Part shown: one piece after another, positions 25,417 to 34,064 of the stretch
How positions within the stretch are numbered: position 1 is the stretch's first letter
How the letters are laid out: every line of letters starts with the position of its first letter
DNA from: an uncultured Collinsella sp.
GTDB taxonomy: Bacteria; Actinomycetota; Coriobacteriia; Coriobacteriales; Coriobacteriaceae
Direction of reading: 5' to 3'
Length of the DNA: 64,000 nucleotides
Assembly (NCBI GenBank): GCA_900538305.1
Contig: UPXY01000006.1
Coordinates: 1 to 64,000, forward strand
The notes under the pieces: generated by a model
The model's database searches: none
The model's input: only the letters and a program-made list of their open reading frames with translations
What the model was told of the DNA's origin: nothing
Translations under genes and position numbers: made by a program

Positions 25417-27861
25417 TCATGCTGCCCGGCCATACGAGACCGAGATGCCCCCTTCCGCTGGCGAAACCCTCACATCGCCAACGTCCTTCGTGCAGACGGT
25501 CTGCGTCCCATGTTCTGCGAGCAGCTCGATACAGGCTTCAGCCGGGTGGCCGTAGCGATTGCCCTCCCCCGCGCTCGCCACGGCGAGGAGGGGGTCGAAC
25601 ATTTCGAGCACCTCGGCATCGACGGACTCGGCAGACCCGTGGTGCCCGAGTTTGAGTACATCCACCTCCCCCACCGCATACGCATATGCACGTTCCTCAT
25701 CGACTTCGGTATCGCCTGTGAGCAGAACGTCCATAGAAACGCCCGCGTCTTCATATGCAACGTCGAGCGCGATGGAATCCTCGTTGTCGAGACCGTCGAC
25801 ATCTGAACACGGCCATACCACGCGACAGCAAAACCTGCCCACGTTGATGCTGTCTCCCGCCAAAACGCATTCGACTCGGGGCAAATCGAGCGAGGTAACA
25901 CTCTGCGGCGCGTTCACGGCAGCGCCTTCGGCGACGACGATTCGCTCCACTCCTACCGTATCGAGCACCGCATCGAGACCACCGCAATGGTCGCTGTCCC
26001 AATGCGTGATGACAACGGCGTCGAGGTGGCTCACGTTGTTTCTCGCAAGCGCCGTTGCGACTTCATCGTCGACGCCCGCATCGACGAGCACAGCGCTCGA
26101 TCCGTCCCTGATGAGGATCGAATCCGCCTGGCCAACATCTAATATGATGACCTCGGGAGGTGCGAGATAGCGCCAACGAACATGTTGACCGAATGCGATG
26201 AGCGCGCAAGCACCGAGAGCGCACGCGAAATGCGTGCCCCGTATGCGCATCCAGCCGATATATACGACAGCGGCAAGCCCATAGAGGAAGGTGGCCCCAC
26301 CGATACCCAACACCATCGCAATAGACGCGTGAGGCACCGCAGCGAGTGCAGACGCACAGAAGATGGAGACGCGTGCCAAAGCGAACGCCGGGATGAACGC
26401 TACAGAGAGCCACGGTGCGAGCATGCAGGCCAAAGCTGCCACAAGACCGGCAATAAGAAGTGCCGACATAACCGGCCCTAGCACGACGTTAGCCACGGGA
26501 GCGATAAGCGAGCAGGTGCCGAACACGGGAACGGTGATGGGAAGCGTCGCCCACTGCGCGCAGAGCGTGAGCGCAAGAGCCTCCGCAAGCATTCGCGGCA
26601 TATGCAACCGGCGCAGACGGAACGTAACGTAGCCACCGAACACCTGAATGAAAAGAACGCTCGCCGCGGAAAGCTGAAATCCAAGATCGAACGCGATGCC
26701 TGCATCTGCCACGACGAGTACGAGCACGCTCACGGCAAGGGCGGATAGGCCATGCGACCTCCTTTCGCCAAGCCCTGCGAGCATGGAGCAAGCCACCATG
26801 ATGAAGGAACGAACAGCCGAGGCGGCGCCTCCCGTGAAGAGCACGTAGGCACCCATGACCGTTGTCAGCAGCGCGAACCTGAGCAAGCGCTTCAAGCCGA
26901 TGGACTTGACGGAAGTCTCCACGAGCGCCACCACAAGGGCAAGATGACTCCCTGAAACAGCGATGAGATGCGATGTCCCCGTTTGCGCGAACATATCGGA
27001 CGCCAGTGACGCGTTGAGTTCTGTCGTGCGCCCACATACGATCCCCGCAAGGAGCGCGCGATCATCCCCTTGCGCTGAGTCGATCGCCGCAAGCACACGG
27101 TCGCGCGCCGCGTCGACGGGCGTCTGCACCCGCGACTGCTCAACGATGGATACGACGCGAACGCTCGCGACCTCGCCGCCCACATATGATGAGCGACCCC
27201 AGGAATCTGCCGCAAGCGCTTCAACCCTGCCCACGCATGAGATGTTCGCACCTGTGGGAAGCTCCTCATCACAGGAGAGTTCAACCGTCCCTGCGCGCGC
27301 ACCATCGAGGTATGCATGGGCTTGATGCCGATACGCCCACGAAGATGCCTGCGCGTCTCCGACGATGCGAAACTCGAAGCTGCTTGCGGGCTTCGTCAGC
27401 AGCTTCGCAGCCGATGCGCTCCTGCTCAAGCAACCGGCAGCACCCGCGAGCGCCCCGATGATGCAGCCGATGCCGACCCAGCCGAGAAGGCGAAACCGTC
27501 GCGCACGCCCTGAGTCGTCGGATAGAACAGGCAGCGCGCATAGCCTCGCCATGAAAGATGGTAAAGAACCGTCCAGGGCGCCTGCATGATCAGCAGTCTC
27601 ACGATCCTGCCGGCGGGAAAGACACCGCAACTGCGCCACCATGAGCAAGACGATCCCCAGCAACGAGCACACAGCGACACGCAAGACCATCGAGGGTGCA
27701 TCGTCCAAAGAGGAAGCTGCGTCGTTCGCCCAGGTGCGCACATAGTCTTGCCACCCACGCTCCATAACCGCCGCAGCGCACGCGAGCGCACTCGCCGCAG
27801 CCCCCAAGGCTGGTGGGATATACGGCCGCGGTGGCGCTTCGAGCTCGCAACTTCCCCTCAT
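25417..27861 (-). CDS. comEC: ComEC/Rec2 DNA uptake channel protein
   Basis: This 814-residue membrane protein is the presumed channel that brings transforming single-stranded DNA across the membrane. Two or three N-terminal spans are followed by an OB-like extracellular domain. The ComEC core has about eight spans and contains GTSHLIAVSGSHLALV. A C-terminal metallo-beta-lactamase domain has the motif THWDSDHCGG near residue 617-626 and KLGHHGS later. The lactamase metal ligands look intact, as expected for the strand-degrading type. The ATG at 27861 overlaps the comEA stop (ATGA); a TTG two codons earlier is less likely. Competence has not to my knowledge been shown in gut Coriobacteriia, so activity is an inference. 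Confidence 0.92.
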   Translation of the reverse strand: MRGSCELEAPPRPYIPPALGAAASALACAAAVMERGWQDYVRTWANDAASSLDDAPSMVLRVAVCSLLGIVLLMVAQLRCLSRRQDRETADHAGALDGSLPSFMARLCALPVLSDDSGRARRFRLLGWVGIGCIIGALAGAAGCLSRSASAAKLLTKPASSFEFRIVGDAQASSWAYRHQAHAYLDGARAGTVELSCDEELPTGANISCVGRVEALAADSWGRSSYVGGEVASVRVVSIVEQSRVQTPVDAARDRVLAAIDSAQGDDRALLAGIVCGRTTELNASLASDMFAQTGTSHLIAVSGSHLALVVALVETSVKSIGLKRLLRFALLTTVMGAYVLFTGGAASAVRSFIMVACSMLAGLGERRSHGLSALAVSVLVLVVADAGIAFDLGFQLSAASVLFIQVFGGYVTFRLRRLHMPRMLAEALALTLCAQWATLPITVPVFGTCSLIAPVANVVLGPVMSALLIAGLVAALACMLAPWLSVAFIPAFALARVSIFCASALAAVPHASIAMVLGIGGATFLYGLAAVVYIGWMRIRGTHFACALGACALIAFGQHVRWRYLAPPEVIILDVGQADSILIRDGSSAVLVDAGVDDEVATALARNNVSHLDAVVITHWDSDHCGGLDAVLDTVGVERIVVAEGAAVNAPQSVTSLDLPRVECVLAGDSINVGRFCCRVVWPCSDVDGLDNEDSIALDVAYEDAGVSMDVLLTGDTEVDEERAYAYAVGEVDVLKLGHHGSAESVDAEVLEMFDPLLAVASAGEGNRYGHPAEACIELLAEHGTQTVCTKDVGDVRVSPAEGGISVSYGRAA

Positions 27862-28574
27862 ATGCAAATCGAGCCCTTCAGCTTCTCATATTTCTTCTCC
27901 CCGATCCCCGATACGCGCATGATATCTTCCACCGATGCGAAAGGACCGTTCGCCTCGCGGTCATCGATGATCGCTTGCGCCGTTGCAGGTCCTACCCCGG
28001 GAAGGGCGTCGAGCTCCTCGAGCGTCGCAGTGTTGATGTTCACGAGCGCCGTTGCCACCTGTCCGGCTTCCTGTGTGCTCGAATCAACTAATGCCCCGGA
28101 CGCATCGATTTCGCCCTCCTTGGGTACGTAGACTTTCTGACCATCCTGGAGAAGCTGCGCCTGGTTCAATGTGGTGCAGTCCGCATCGGTTGCGAGACCC
28201 CCCGCCGCCTCTATGGCATCGGCGACGCGTGAGCCAGCGTCGAGTTCGACCACACCGGGTTCGATCACGGCGCCACCCACATCTACCACAACAGTTTCAA
28301 TCTCATCGCCTTCGACACCCGCATCGGCACCCGCCTCTTCACGCTCTACGCTCGCGTCATCGCCTTCGACTTCCGTGTGTTGCGTCTCACTCGTCGCTGC
28401 GCGCTCGATGAGGACGGGTTCCCGAGCGGCACCGATAACGCCGAGCGAGAATGCGGCCGCAACACCGAGCAACGTGCATGCGAGTGCTATGCGCGCGCCC
28501 GTTCCCGCCTTGGAGACCCCTCGGATTCGTCGTGCAACGCGCGCGACACCGTGTTCACGTTGAAGCTGAGCCAT
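27858..28574 (-). CDS. comEA: ComEA, competence DNA receptor
   Basis: This 238-residue protein has one N-terminal membrane anchor (about 28-50), an acidic linker, an SLBB domain (about 95-150, VVVDVGGAVIEPGVVEL) and a C-terminal helix-hairpin-helix DNA-binding domain from about 175 (NINTATLEELDALPGVGPATAQAI). It would bind incoming double-stranded DNA outside the membrane and hand it to ComEC. AAGGGG precedes the ATG. The acidic linker, rich in Glu and Asp, is a marked feature. Confidence 0.93.
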   Translation of the reverse strand: MAQLQREHGVARVARRIRGVSKAGTGARIALACTLLGVAAAFSLGVIGAAREPVLIERAATSETQHTEVEGDDASVEREEAGADAGVEGDEIETVVVDVGGAVIEPGVVELDAGSRVADAIEAAGGLATDADCTTLNQAQLLQDGQKVYVPKEGEIDASGALVDSSTQEAGQVATALVNINTATLEELDALPGVGPATAQAIIDDREANGPFASVEDIMRVSGIGEKKYEKLKGSICI

Positions 28575-28787
28575 GATGCATCACCCCTTGGCTGCATCAT
28601 CCTCTGAATCGGTGTCCCCGGCGCGGAAATTCTCAGATTGTCGCCCGTGACCTTGCAGAAAGCTTGTCATAATCTGCCCTGGACGGCCCGCAACGGCGAG
28701 CCAGCGCGCCAATAGAACAGCACGTCGCTCAAAAGGGCTGGTAGACAGCTTAAGATATACTGCTTCGACGCGCACAATGACCAGCAT
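28575..28787 (-). promoter_or_regulatory. comEA upstream region with candidate promoter
   Basis: A minus-strand pair TGGTCA (28778-28783) and TATATC (28754-28759) with an 18-bp spacer could start the comEA-comEC transcript. The leader would be about 170 nt. No other clear element was seen. Confidence 0.35.
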
Positions 28788-28835
28788 GAAAAAACGCCCG
28801 GCGCATCAGAGGCATAAGCCGATGCGCCGGGCGTT
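28788..28835 (-). terminator. Strong Rho-independent terminator after thiI
   Basis: On the minus strand AACGCCCGGCGCATC (28821-28835) pairs perfectly over 15 bp with 28793-28807, and a run of six T follows. It lies 19 bp past the thiI stop and separates the mihF-gmk-rpoZ-thiI unit from comEA. Confidence 0.93.
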
Positions 28836-28853
28836 CAAAGAACCGTCGACGCG

Positions 28854-30086
28854 CTACCGAGCACGCGGTGCGAGCTCATCGTGGCGCTCGCGAACAGGGC
28901 GTCCCGGGCGATACGAGGAACTCGGGAAATCGACGTACTCAACGTTTTGGACGAGCTCCTCGATCATCGCATCGTGATCGAAGGCGTCCCATGCCTCCCG
29001 GACCGCATCCAAGCGTGCGTGCGTCTCGGGCGCGCGCGGCATGAAGAGCGTGCAGCAGTCGGGAGCCGTCTCGCACGAGATGTCGTATGTGCCGATCTCA
29101 TGAGCGCGCTCGATGATCTCTTGCTTGTCCGAACCGATGAGTGGCCGCAAGACCGGCAGCGTCACCATCTCGTTCACCGCCGCGATGTTCTCGAGCGTCT
29201 GGGAGGCCACCTGACCGAGCGACTCACCCGTCACGATCGCCTTCGCACCCTCGAGGCGCGCGATACGCTCCGCCACGGAATACATCACCCGACGGTACAT
29301 GATCACGCGCAGGCTTGTGGGGCAAGCGAGCGCGATCTGCCGCTGCGCCTCACCGAACGGCACGACATACATGCGGCCGATCTGAATGGCGGGAGCAAAG
29401 GCGCGGATGATGTCCTGGCAGAGATATTCACTCGTATCGGCCGTCTGAGGGCGACCAGAGAAGTGCACCGGCACGCAAACGGCACCGCGCCGTGCGATGA
29501 GCCAGGTGGCGACGGGCGAATCGATACCGGAGGAAAGCAACGTCACCACTTTGCCGGCGCTGCCGACGGGAAGCCCGCCCACACCGCGCTCCGACCTGGC
29601 GTACACGTACACGCTCCCCTGGACCACGAGCACGTGCACCGTGGCGTCCGGCGCTTTCATCTGGACGCGCTTTTCGGGATATGCCTCACAGAGCACTTCG
29701 CCTACCTGCGCATTCAGCTCGAGCGAGCCAAGCGGATAATCGGTGTTCGACCGCTTCGCAGCGACCTTGAAGCTCTCGAACTCCCCCACCTCGCCAAGCG
29801 CGCGAATCGCCGCCCGACAATACTCCTTAGGGTCGCGGTTCGTGTGGAACGCAAGCGATACGCGCGCCACGCCGGGCACGCGTCGGATGATGGGAAACGC
29901 ACGCTCCGCATCTCCAGGCTCGGAAAACGTCACGAGAATATGCCCAGAGATGCGCGCACACGTCGCAACGGAAAAGGCGGCACAGGCCGCCTTGATGGTA
30001 TCGATGAGAATGTGCTCGAAATGCGCACGGTTCTTACCCTTGAGGCCGACCTCATGATAATGAACCAGGCAAACGCGACTCGCCAT
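28854..30086 (-). CDS. thiI: tRNA 4-thiouridine synthase ThiI
   Basis: This 410-residue protein has the ThiI order: a ferredoxin-like N-terminal domain, a THUMP domain (to about residue 165) and a PP-loop ATPase with LLSSGIDSPVA near 182-192. It adenylates U8 of tRNA and transfers sulfur. The C-terminal rhodanese domain of enteric ThiI is absent, as in many Gram-positive forms. The TAPDCCTLF cysteine pair near the C-terminus is kept. The last 30 residues are Arg-rich. Its place at the end of the rpoZ operon, 3 bp after rpoZ, is unusual. Confidence 0.92.
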   Translation of the reverse strand: MASRVCLVHYHEVGLKGKNRAHFEHILIDTIKAACAAFSVATCARISGHILVTFSEPGDAERAFPIIRRVPGVARVSLAFHTNRDPKEYCRAAIRALGEVGEFESFKVAAKRSNTDYPLGSLELNAQVGEVLCEAYPEKRVQMKAPDATVHVLVVQGSVYVYARSERGVGGLPVGSAGKVVTLLSSGIDSPVATWLIARRGAVCVPVHFSGRPQTADTSEYLCQDIIRAFAPAIQIGRMYVVPFGEAQRQIALACPTSLRVIMYRRVMYSVAERIARLEGAKAIVTGESLGQVASQTLENIAAVNEMVTLPVLRPLIGSDKQEIIERAHEIGTYDISCETAPDCCTLFMPRAPETHARLDAVREAWDAFDHDAMIEELVQNVEYVDFPSSSYRPGRPVRERHDELAPRAR

Positions 30087-30089
30087 GCG

Positions 30090-30392
30090 CTAGTCCACAG
30101 ACCCAGCGGACTCGTAGGCGGTCGGCTGATGGCCGAGCGCACAGGAGAACTTCTCGTGGTCGAAGGAGATATCGCCGTCGACGATCTCCTCCATGGCCAT
30201 GGAGATGGCATCCTTACCAGAAAGAGCGATGGTTATGTCGTCGACATCCTGCACCTTTAGCACGCGCTCGTGTTGACCGCGGAGCATGTCGTTGATATCG
30301 CAGGCGCGCTTGGACGCGAGTGAAGCCAAGAGGAACCGGTTGTTATCGGTCTTCTCGAGCAGGTCGTCGATATGAGGCTTGATGACAGACAC
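30090..30392 (-). CDS. rpoZ: RNA polymerase omega subunit
   Basis: This 100-residue protein matches omega, which helps fold and assemble the beta' subunit. The NNRFLLASLASKRACDIND block is the family core. The start is GTG at 30392 with a GAGGT-type site, 6 bp past the gmk stop. The gmk-rpoZ order is widespread. The C-terminal 40 residues are poorly conserved and acidic. Confidence 0.92.
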   Translation of the reverse strand: MSVIKPHIDDLLEKTDNNRFLLASLASKRACDINDMLRGQHERVLKVQDVDDITIALSGKDAISMAMEEIVDGDISFDHEKFSCALGHQPTAYESAGSVD

Positions 30393-30398
30393 AGGACC

Positions 30399-30968
30399 TC
30401 AGTTCCTTTCGTAGTTCTCGATAATGCCGATGAGCTGGTCGACCGCCTCGTCGAGGTCGTCGTTGACCACGATCTCGTCGTAGCGATCCTGCAGCGCGAG
30501 CTCGCGCCGGGCATTCGACAGACGAAGCGCAATGGCATCTTCCGTTTCCGTGCCGCGGTTGCGCAGGCGCTCGGCGAGCACCTCGAGCGAAGGCGGCTTT
30601 ATGAAGATGAGCACAGCTTCGGGCATACGCTCGCGCACCTGCAAGGCGCCTTGGACATCGATCTCGAGGATAAGCGATGACCCCTGCAAGAGGTTGCGCT
30701 CGACCTCGCTCTTGAGCGTGCCGTAGCAATGCCCGTGAACGTGCGCCCATTCTACAAACTCATCCGCGTCGACGCGACGCTGGAACTCATCGGGCGTGAG
30801 AAAGTAATAGCTCGTGCCGTCCACTTCGCCCTCACGCGGCTCTCGCGTGGTAGCGGAAACCGTCAGGCCCAGATTCGGCAGCTCCTCGCGAACGCGCGCG
30901 ACGAGCGTGCCTTTTCCGGCACCTGACGGTCCTGAAACGACAAAGAGCTTTGACGCTGTATCGCTCAC
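30399..30968 (-). CDS. gmk: Guanylate kinase
   Basis: This 189-residue enzyme phosphorylates GMP to GDP. The Walker A motif GPSGAGKGT is near residue 13-21, and the GMP-binding TTREPREGEVDGTSYYFL block and the lid (RLRNRGTET) are intact. The GTG start directly follows the mihF stop with no gap and has no clear ribosome binding site, so translation is probably coupled to mihF. Confidence 0.96.
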   Translation of the reverse strand: MSDTASKLFVVSGPSGAGKGTLVARVREELPNLGLTVSATTREPREGEVDGTSYYFLTPDEFQRRVDADEFVEWAHVHGHCYGTLKSEVERNLLQGSSLILEIDVQGALQVRERMPEAVLIFIKPPSLEVLAERLRNRGTETEDAIALRLSNARRELALQDRYDEIVVNDDLDEAVDQLIGIIENYERN

Positions 30969-31277
30969 TTACTTGGTGAGGGCAGCGAGGAGCTGCTCGC
31001 GCTGGCGAACGCCGAGACCCTGAACGCGACGGGTGGCAGAGATCTCGAGCTCGTCCATGATCTTGGCAGCCTTGGCCTTGCCATAACCAGGGAGCGACTC
31101 AATGAGGGTCGAGACCTTCATGCGGGATGCGATGGGATCGTCGGAGTTGAGGACGGACTCGAGGGAGACCTCACCCTTCTTGATCTTCTCACGAAGCTCG
31201 GCACGGGCGTGGCGGGCTGCGGCGGCCTTCTCGAGAGCGGCCTTGCGCTGCTCATCGGTGAGCTGGGGAAGCGCCAT
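30969..31277 (-). CDS. mihF: Actinobacterial integration host factor MihF
   Basis: This 102-residue protein is the actinobacterial-type IHF, a small helical DNA-binding protein with a helix-two-turn-helix (VSTLIESLPGYGKAKAAKIM). It binds and bends DNA and takes part in nucleoid structure and phage integration. Its pairing with gmk and rpoZ is an actinobacterial hallmark and is the main reason for placing this genome in that phylum. AGGAGG precedes the ATG at 31277. Confidence 0.95.
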   Translation of the reverse strand: MALPQLTDEQRKAALEKAAAARHARAELREKIKKGEVSLESVLNSDDPIASRMKVSTLIESLPGYGKAKAAKIMDELEISATRRVQGLGVRQREQLLAALTK

Positions 31278-31480
31278 TAGAACCTCCTACATTCAAGGTT
31301 TATACAAACAAACTACTGGTTACACGCCTTACGAAAGAACTTCTGGCAGGCAACCAACGTGATACGTTAAAGGATAGAGCCTCAAAGTTCAAGAGCATCA
31401 AGGGAATCTTTAAGGTCGCAACCTGCATATTCACAGAACGACCGCGAAGAAACCGCAGGATAGAGCTTGCACGACCTGGC
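31278..31480 (-). promoter_or_regulatory. Promoter region of mihF-gmk-rpoZ-thiI
   Basis: This 203-bp gap is AT-richer than its surroundings. On the minus strand it holds TATAAA (about 31298-31303) and TTGAAC further upstream (about 31385-31391), but no pair at ideal spacing. A promoter is expected because pyrF upstream belongs to a different unit. No clear pyrF terminator was found. Confidence 0.4.
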
Positions 31481-32206
31481 TTAGAGCGCTAGCGGCACGA
31501 GCTCGGAAACGATCGCCTCGTATGCCTCAACCGGATCATCGGCGCTGGTAATCGGCCTGCCAATCACCAGATGGCTTGCACCGGCCTCGAGAGCGGCAGC
31601 GGGCGTGGCAACGCGGCTCTGGTCGCCGAGAGCCGCACCCGCAGGACGCACACCCGGCGTCACGATGAGCGCGTCCTCTCCCAAAAGTTGACGCATGGCA
31701 TGCGCTTCCTGGGGCGAGCACACGATACCGTCGATGCCGTTCACCTTCGCGAGCGAGGCCAAGCGCGCCGCCTCTTCGGCAACAGGTGCATCGATGCCGA
31801 TCTGGGCAAGCGCCTCTTGGTCCATGCTCGTGAGCACGGTGATGGCGACGAGCTTCGGCCGCGCGCCGAGCTGCTCCGCCGCCTCCTCGGCGCCTTCGCG
31901 GCATGCGGCGAGCATGGCACCGGATCCCAGCCCATGGACGGAAAGCAGATCGGCGCCGGCGAGCGCCGCGGAACGAGCCGCGCCGCGCACCTGATGTGGG
32001 ATATCGTGGAACTTGAGGTCGAGGAAGACCTTGAATCCGAGCTTACGGAACTCGCGCACGATGTCCGGCCCCTCGGCATAGAAGAGCGTCATCCCCACTT
32101 TGAGCCATGTCGCATGCCCGCAGAGTTTTCCTGCGAGTTCAAGAGCCCTCGTACGGTCGCAGTCCAGGGCGACGATGATGCGCTCGCGCGCTTCCTGCTC
32201 TAGCAT
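31481..32206 (-). CDS. pyrF: Orotidine-5'-phosphate decarboxylase
   Basis: This 241-residue enzyme makes UMP from OMP, the last step of UMP synthesis. The catalytic set D63-x-K65-x2-D68 (FLDLKFHDIPHQV) is intact. The C-terminal phosphate loop GRPITSADDP is present. The ATG at 32206 was chosen as the family start and lies inside the end of pyrD, a 7-nt overlap. Confidence 0.95.
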   Translation of the reverse strand: MLEQEARERIIVALDCDRTRALELAGKLCGHATWLKVGMTLFYAEGPDIVREFRKLGFKVFLDLKFHDIPHQVRGAARSAALAGADLLSVHGLGSGAMLAACREGAEEAAEQLGARPKLVAITVLTSMDQEALAQIGIDAPVAEEAARLASLAKVNGIDGIVCSPQEAHAMRQLLGEDALIVTPGVRPAGAALGDQSRVATPAAALEAGASHLVIGRPITSADDPVEAYEAIVSELVPLAL

Positions 32207-33123
32207 TCGAATGCTCCGATCAGTTCGGTGATGCTCTTCACGCCCTGCGACTCCGCCCATGCTTCAAGCTCGCGGAGGATGCGGACGCTGGCAGTGGGAT
32301 CGACGAAACTCGCCATACCTACGGCGACAGACGAGGCGCCTGCGAGGATGAACTCGGCGGCGTCCTCACCGGTCATCACGCCACCAACGCCGCATACGGG
32401 GATGTCGACGGCCTGGCAGACCTCCCACACCATGCGCACTGCGATGGGATGCAGCAAGGGTCCGGAAAGGCCGCCAGTGGGACGAGAGATCTTCGAGCGG
32501 CGGGTATGCACGTCGATCGCCATACCGGGGATGGAGTTGATGACCGTGAGGCCGTCGGCGCCCTCCGCCTCGAGGGCACGTGCGATCTCGGGCAGGCGAA
32601 CGGGAGCCATCTTGACGAGGAGCGGCTTCTTGGTCACCGGGCGGCAGGCGCGCATGACCTCGGCCGCACCCTCAGGCGTGGAGCCCATCGCAGCGCCGCC
32701 GCACGCGATGTTCGGGCAGCTCACATTGAGCTCGAACGCAGCTGCCCAGGGGCAGAGCTCGTCGAAGAGCTCGAGCGCAGCGACATACTCCTCGATGGAA
32801 TGTCCGGCAACCTGGCAGATGACCGCCGTACCCTTATCGGTGAGCTCGGAGAGGTACGGCCCGGACTCATGGGCGAAGGCGCGCACGCCGGGGTTCTGGA
32901 GACCCACCGAGTTCATCATGCCGCCTGGAACCTCGGTCATACGCGGCTTGGGGTTGCCAGGCCAGGGCTCGGCGGCGCAGCCCTTCGTGGTGATGGCACC
33001 AAGCTCGGACACGTCGATAAAGTTCGTAAACTGCCAGCCCTGTCCAAAGGTACCGGCAGCGGTGTTGATGGGGTTCTTGAGGTGGATGCCGGCGAAATCG
33101 ACGGCCATGGAAACGTTGCCCAT
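32200..33123 (-). CDS. pyrD: Dihydroorotate dehydrogenase, catalytic subunit (type 1B)
   Basis: This 307-residue FMN enzyme oxidises dihydroorotate to orotate. Catalytic C136 (ELNVSCPN) rather than serine marks class 1, and the adjacent pyrK marks class 1B, which passes electrons to NAD. The TAAGTFGQG start and the GVGGVMTGEDA phosphate site are typical. The ATG overlaps the pyrK stop by 1 nt. Confidence 0.95.
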   Translation of the reverse strand: MGNVSMAVDFAGIHLKNPINTAAGTFGQGWQFTNFIDVSELGAITTKGCAAEPWPGNPKPRMTEVPGGMMNSVGLQNPGVRAFAHESGPYLSELTDKGTAVICQVAGHSIEEYVAALELFDELCPWAAAFELNVSCPNIACGGAAMGSTPEGAAEVMRACRPVTKKPLLVKMAPVRLPEIARALEAEGADGLTVINSIPGMAIDVHTRRSKISRPTGGLSGPLLHPIAVRMVWEVCQAVDIPVCGVGGVMTGEDAAEFILAGASSVAVGMASFVDPTASVRILRELEAWAESQGVKSITELIGAFEC

Positions 33124-33914
33124 TACCACACGACCTCCTTCGCATCGAACACAGGGCCGCACATGCAAGCGCCCTGCATGCCGTTCACGGTCTCGACCGC
33201 GCAGGTGGAGCAAGCGCCGAATCCGCAGCTCATCATGCGCTCGAGCGACGCCTCGCAGGGCGCGCCCGCATCTGAGGCCGCGGCAGCGACCTTCGCCATC
33301 ATGGGCTCGGGGCCGCAGGTCGCGACGTAACCGTAGCTCTTCTCACGAAGGAGCTCGGTCGCCGGATCGGTGCAGAAACCATGGTAGCCGGTCGAGCCGT
33401 CGTCCGTGCACACGCGCACCTCATCCGCGCCCGCCGCACGGAAGTCGTCCTCGCCGACGAGTGCCGCTGCCGTTGCGGCGCCCATGCATACATCGAACGG
33501 GATGCCGCCACGGGCGAGCTCGCGCGCGAGGCAGAGCACCGGCGGCACACCGATACCGCCCGCAACGAGCAACGCGCGTTCGCAACCCGCTGGGATCTTC
33601 CACCCCTTGCCGCCTGGTCCGAGCAGATCCGAGCGCTCCCCCGGCTTCATGCGCGAAAGGCGCTCGGTGCCCTCACCCACCACGGCATACCAGATATCGA
33701 CCGTACCCGCAGCAGCGTCGGCATGCGCGAAGCTCAACGGGATGCGCAGCAGGCTCATGGCGTTACCCGGCACCGCGATGTTCACGAACTGGCCGGGACG
33801 AAGCACCGAAGCGAGCTTCGGCGCACGGATGGTGAGCGCGAAGATGCCCTGGGCAATGGGCTCGTTCGACACGACCTCGAAATCGTGCATACGAGCCGGT
33901 GAAGGTGTTGGCAT
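33123..33914 (-). CDS. pyrK: Dihydroorotate dehydrogenase electron transfer subunit
   Basis: This 263-residue protein carries FAD and a [2Fe-2S] cluster and links PyrD to NAD. The N-terminal FAD domain has LLRIPLSFA, the NAD-binding part has LLVAGGIGVPPVL, and the cluster cysteines lie in SCGFGACSTCAVE and GACMCGP near the C-terminus. GAGGAGG precedes the ATG at 33914. Confidence 0.94.
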   Translation of the reverse strand: MPTPSPARMHDFEVVSNEPIAQGIFALTIRAPKLASVLRPGQFVNIAVPGNAMSLLRIPLSFAHADAAAGTVDIWYAVVGEGTERLSRMKPGERSDLLGPGGKGWKIPAGCERALLVAGGIGVPPVLCLARELARGGIPFDVCMGAATAAALVGEDDFRAAGADEVRVCTDDGSTGYHGFCTDPATELLREKSYGYVATCGPEPMMAKVAAAASDAGAPCEASLERMMSCGFGACSTCAVETVNGMQGACMCGPVFDAKEVVW

Positions 33915-34064
33915 AGATCCTCCTCATTCCACCGATGCAAGACGATGCGGGGAAACTCCCGATATCCCTCAGGCGCGCGAGCGCAGGCTTTCATCATTAT
34001 TGCGCAAACGGGTGCCGATCGATACGCTCGACCAGCACCCGCTTAGATTATCTCACGGAATCAA
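33915..34064 (-). promoter_or_regulatory. pyrC-pyrK gap with terminator-like hairpin
   Basis: This 150-bp gap is the only sizeable break in the pyr operon. On the minus strand CGGGTGC (34035-34041) pairs with GCACCCG (34009-34015) around an inner TCGA/TCGA stem, and a short GTTTG follows. Just past the pyrC stop is a loop-like CCGTGAG between GATT and AATC. It resembles the loop of some PyrR sites, but the downstream GCAAGG part is missing. Confidence 0.35.
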
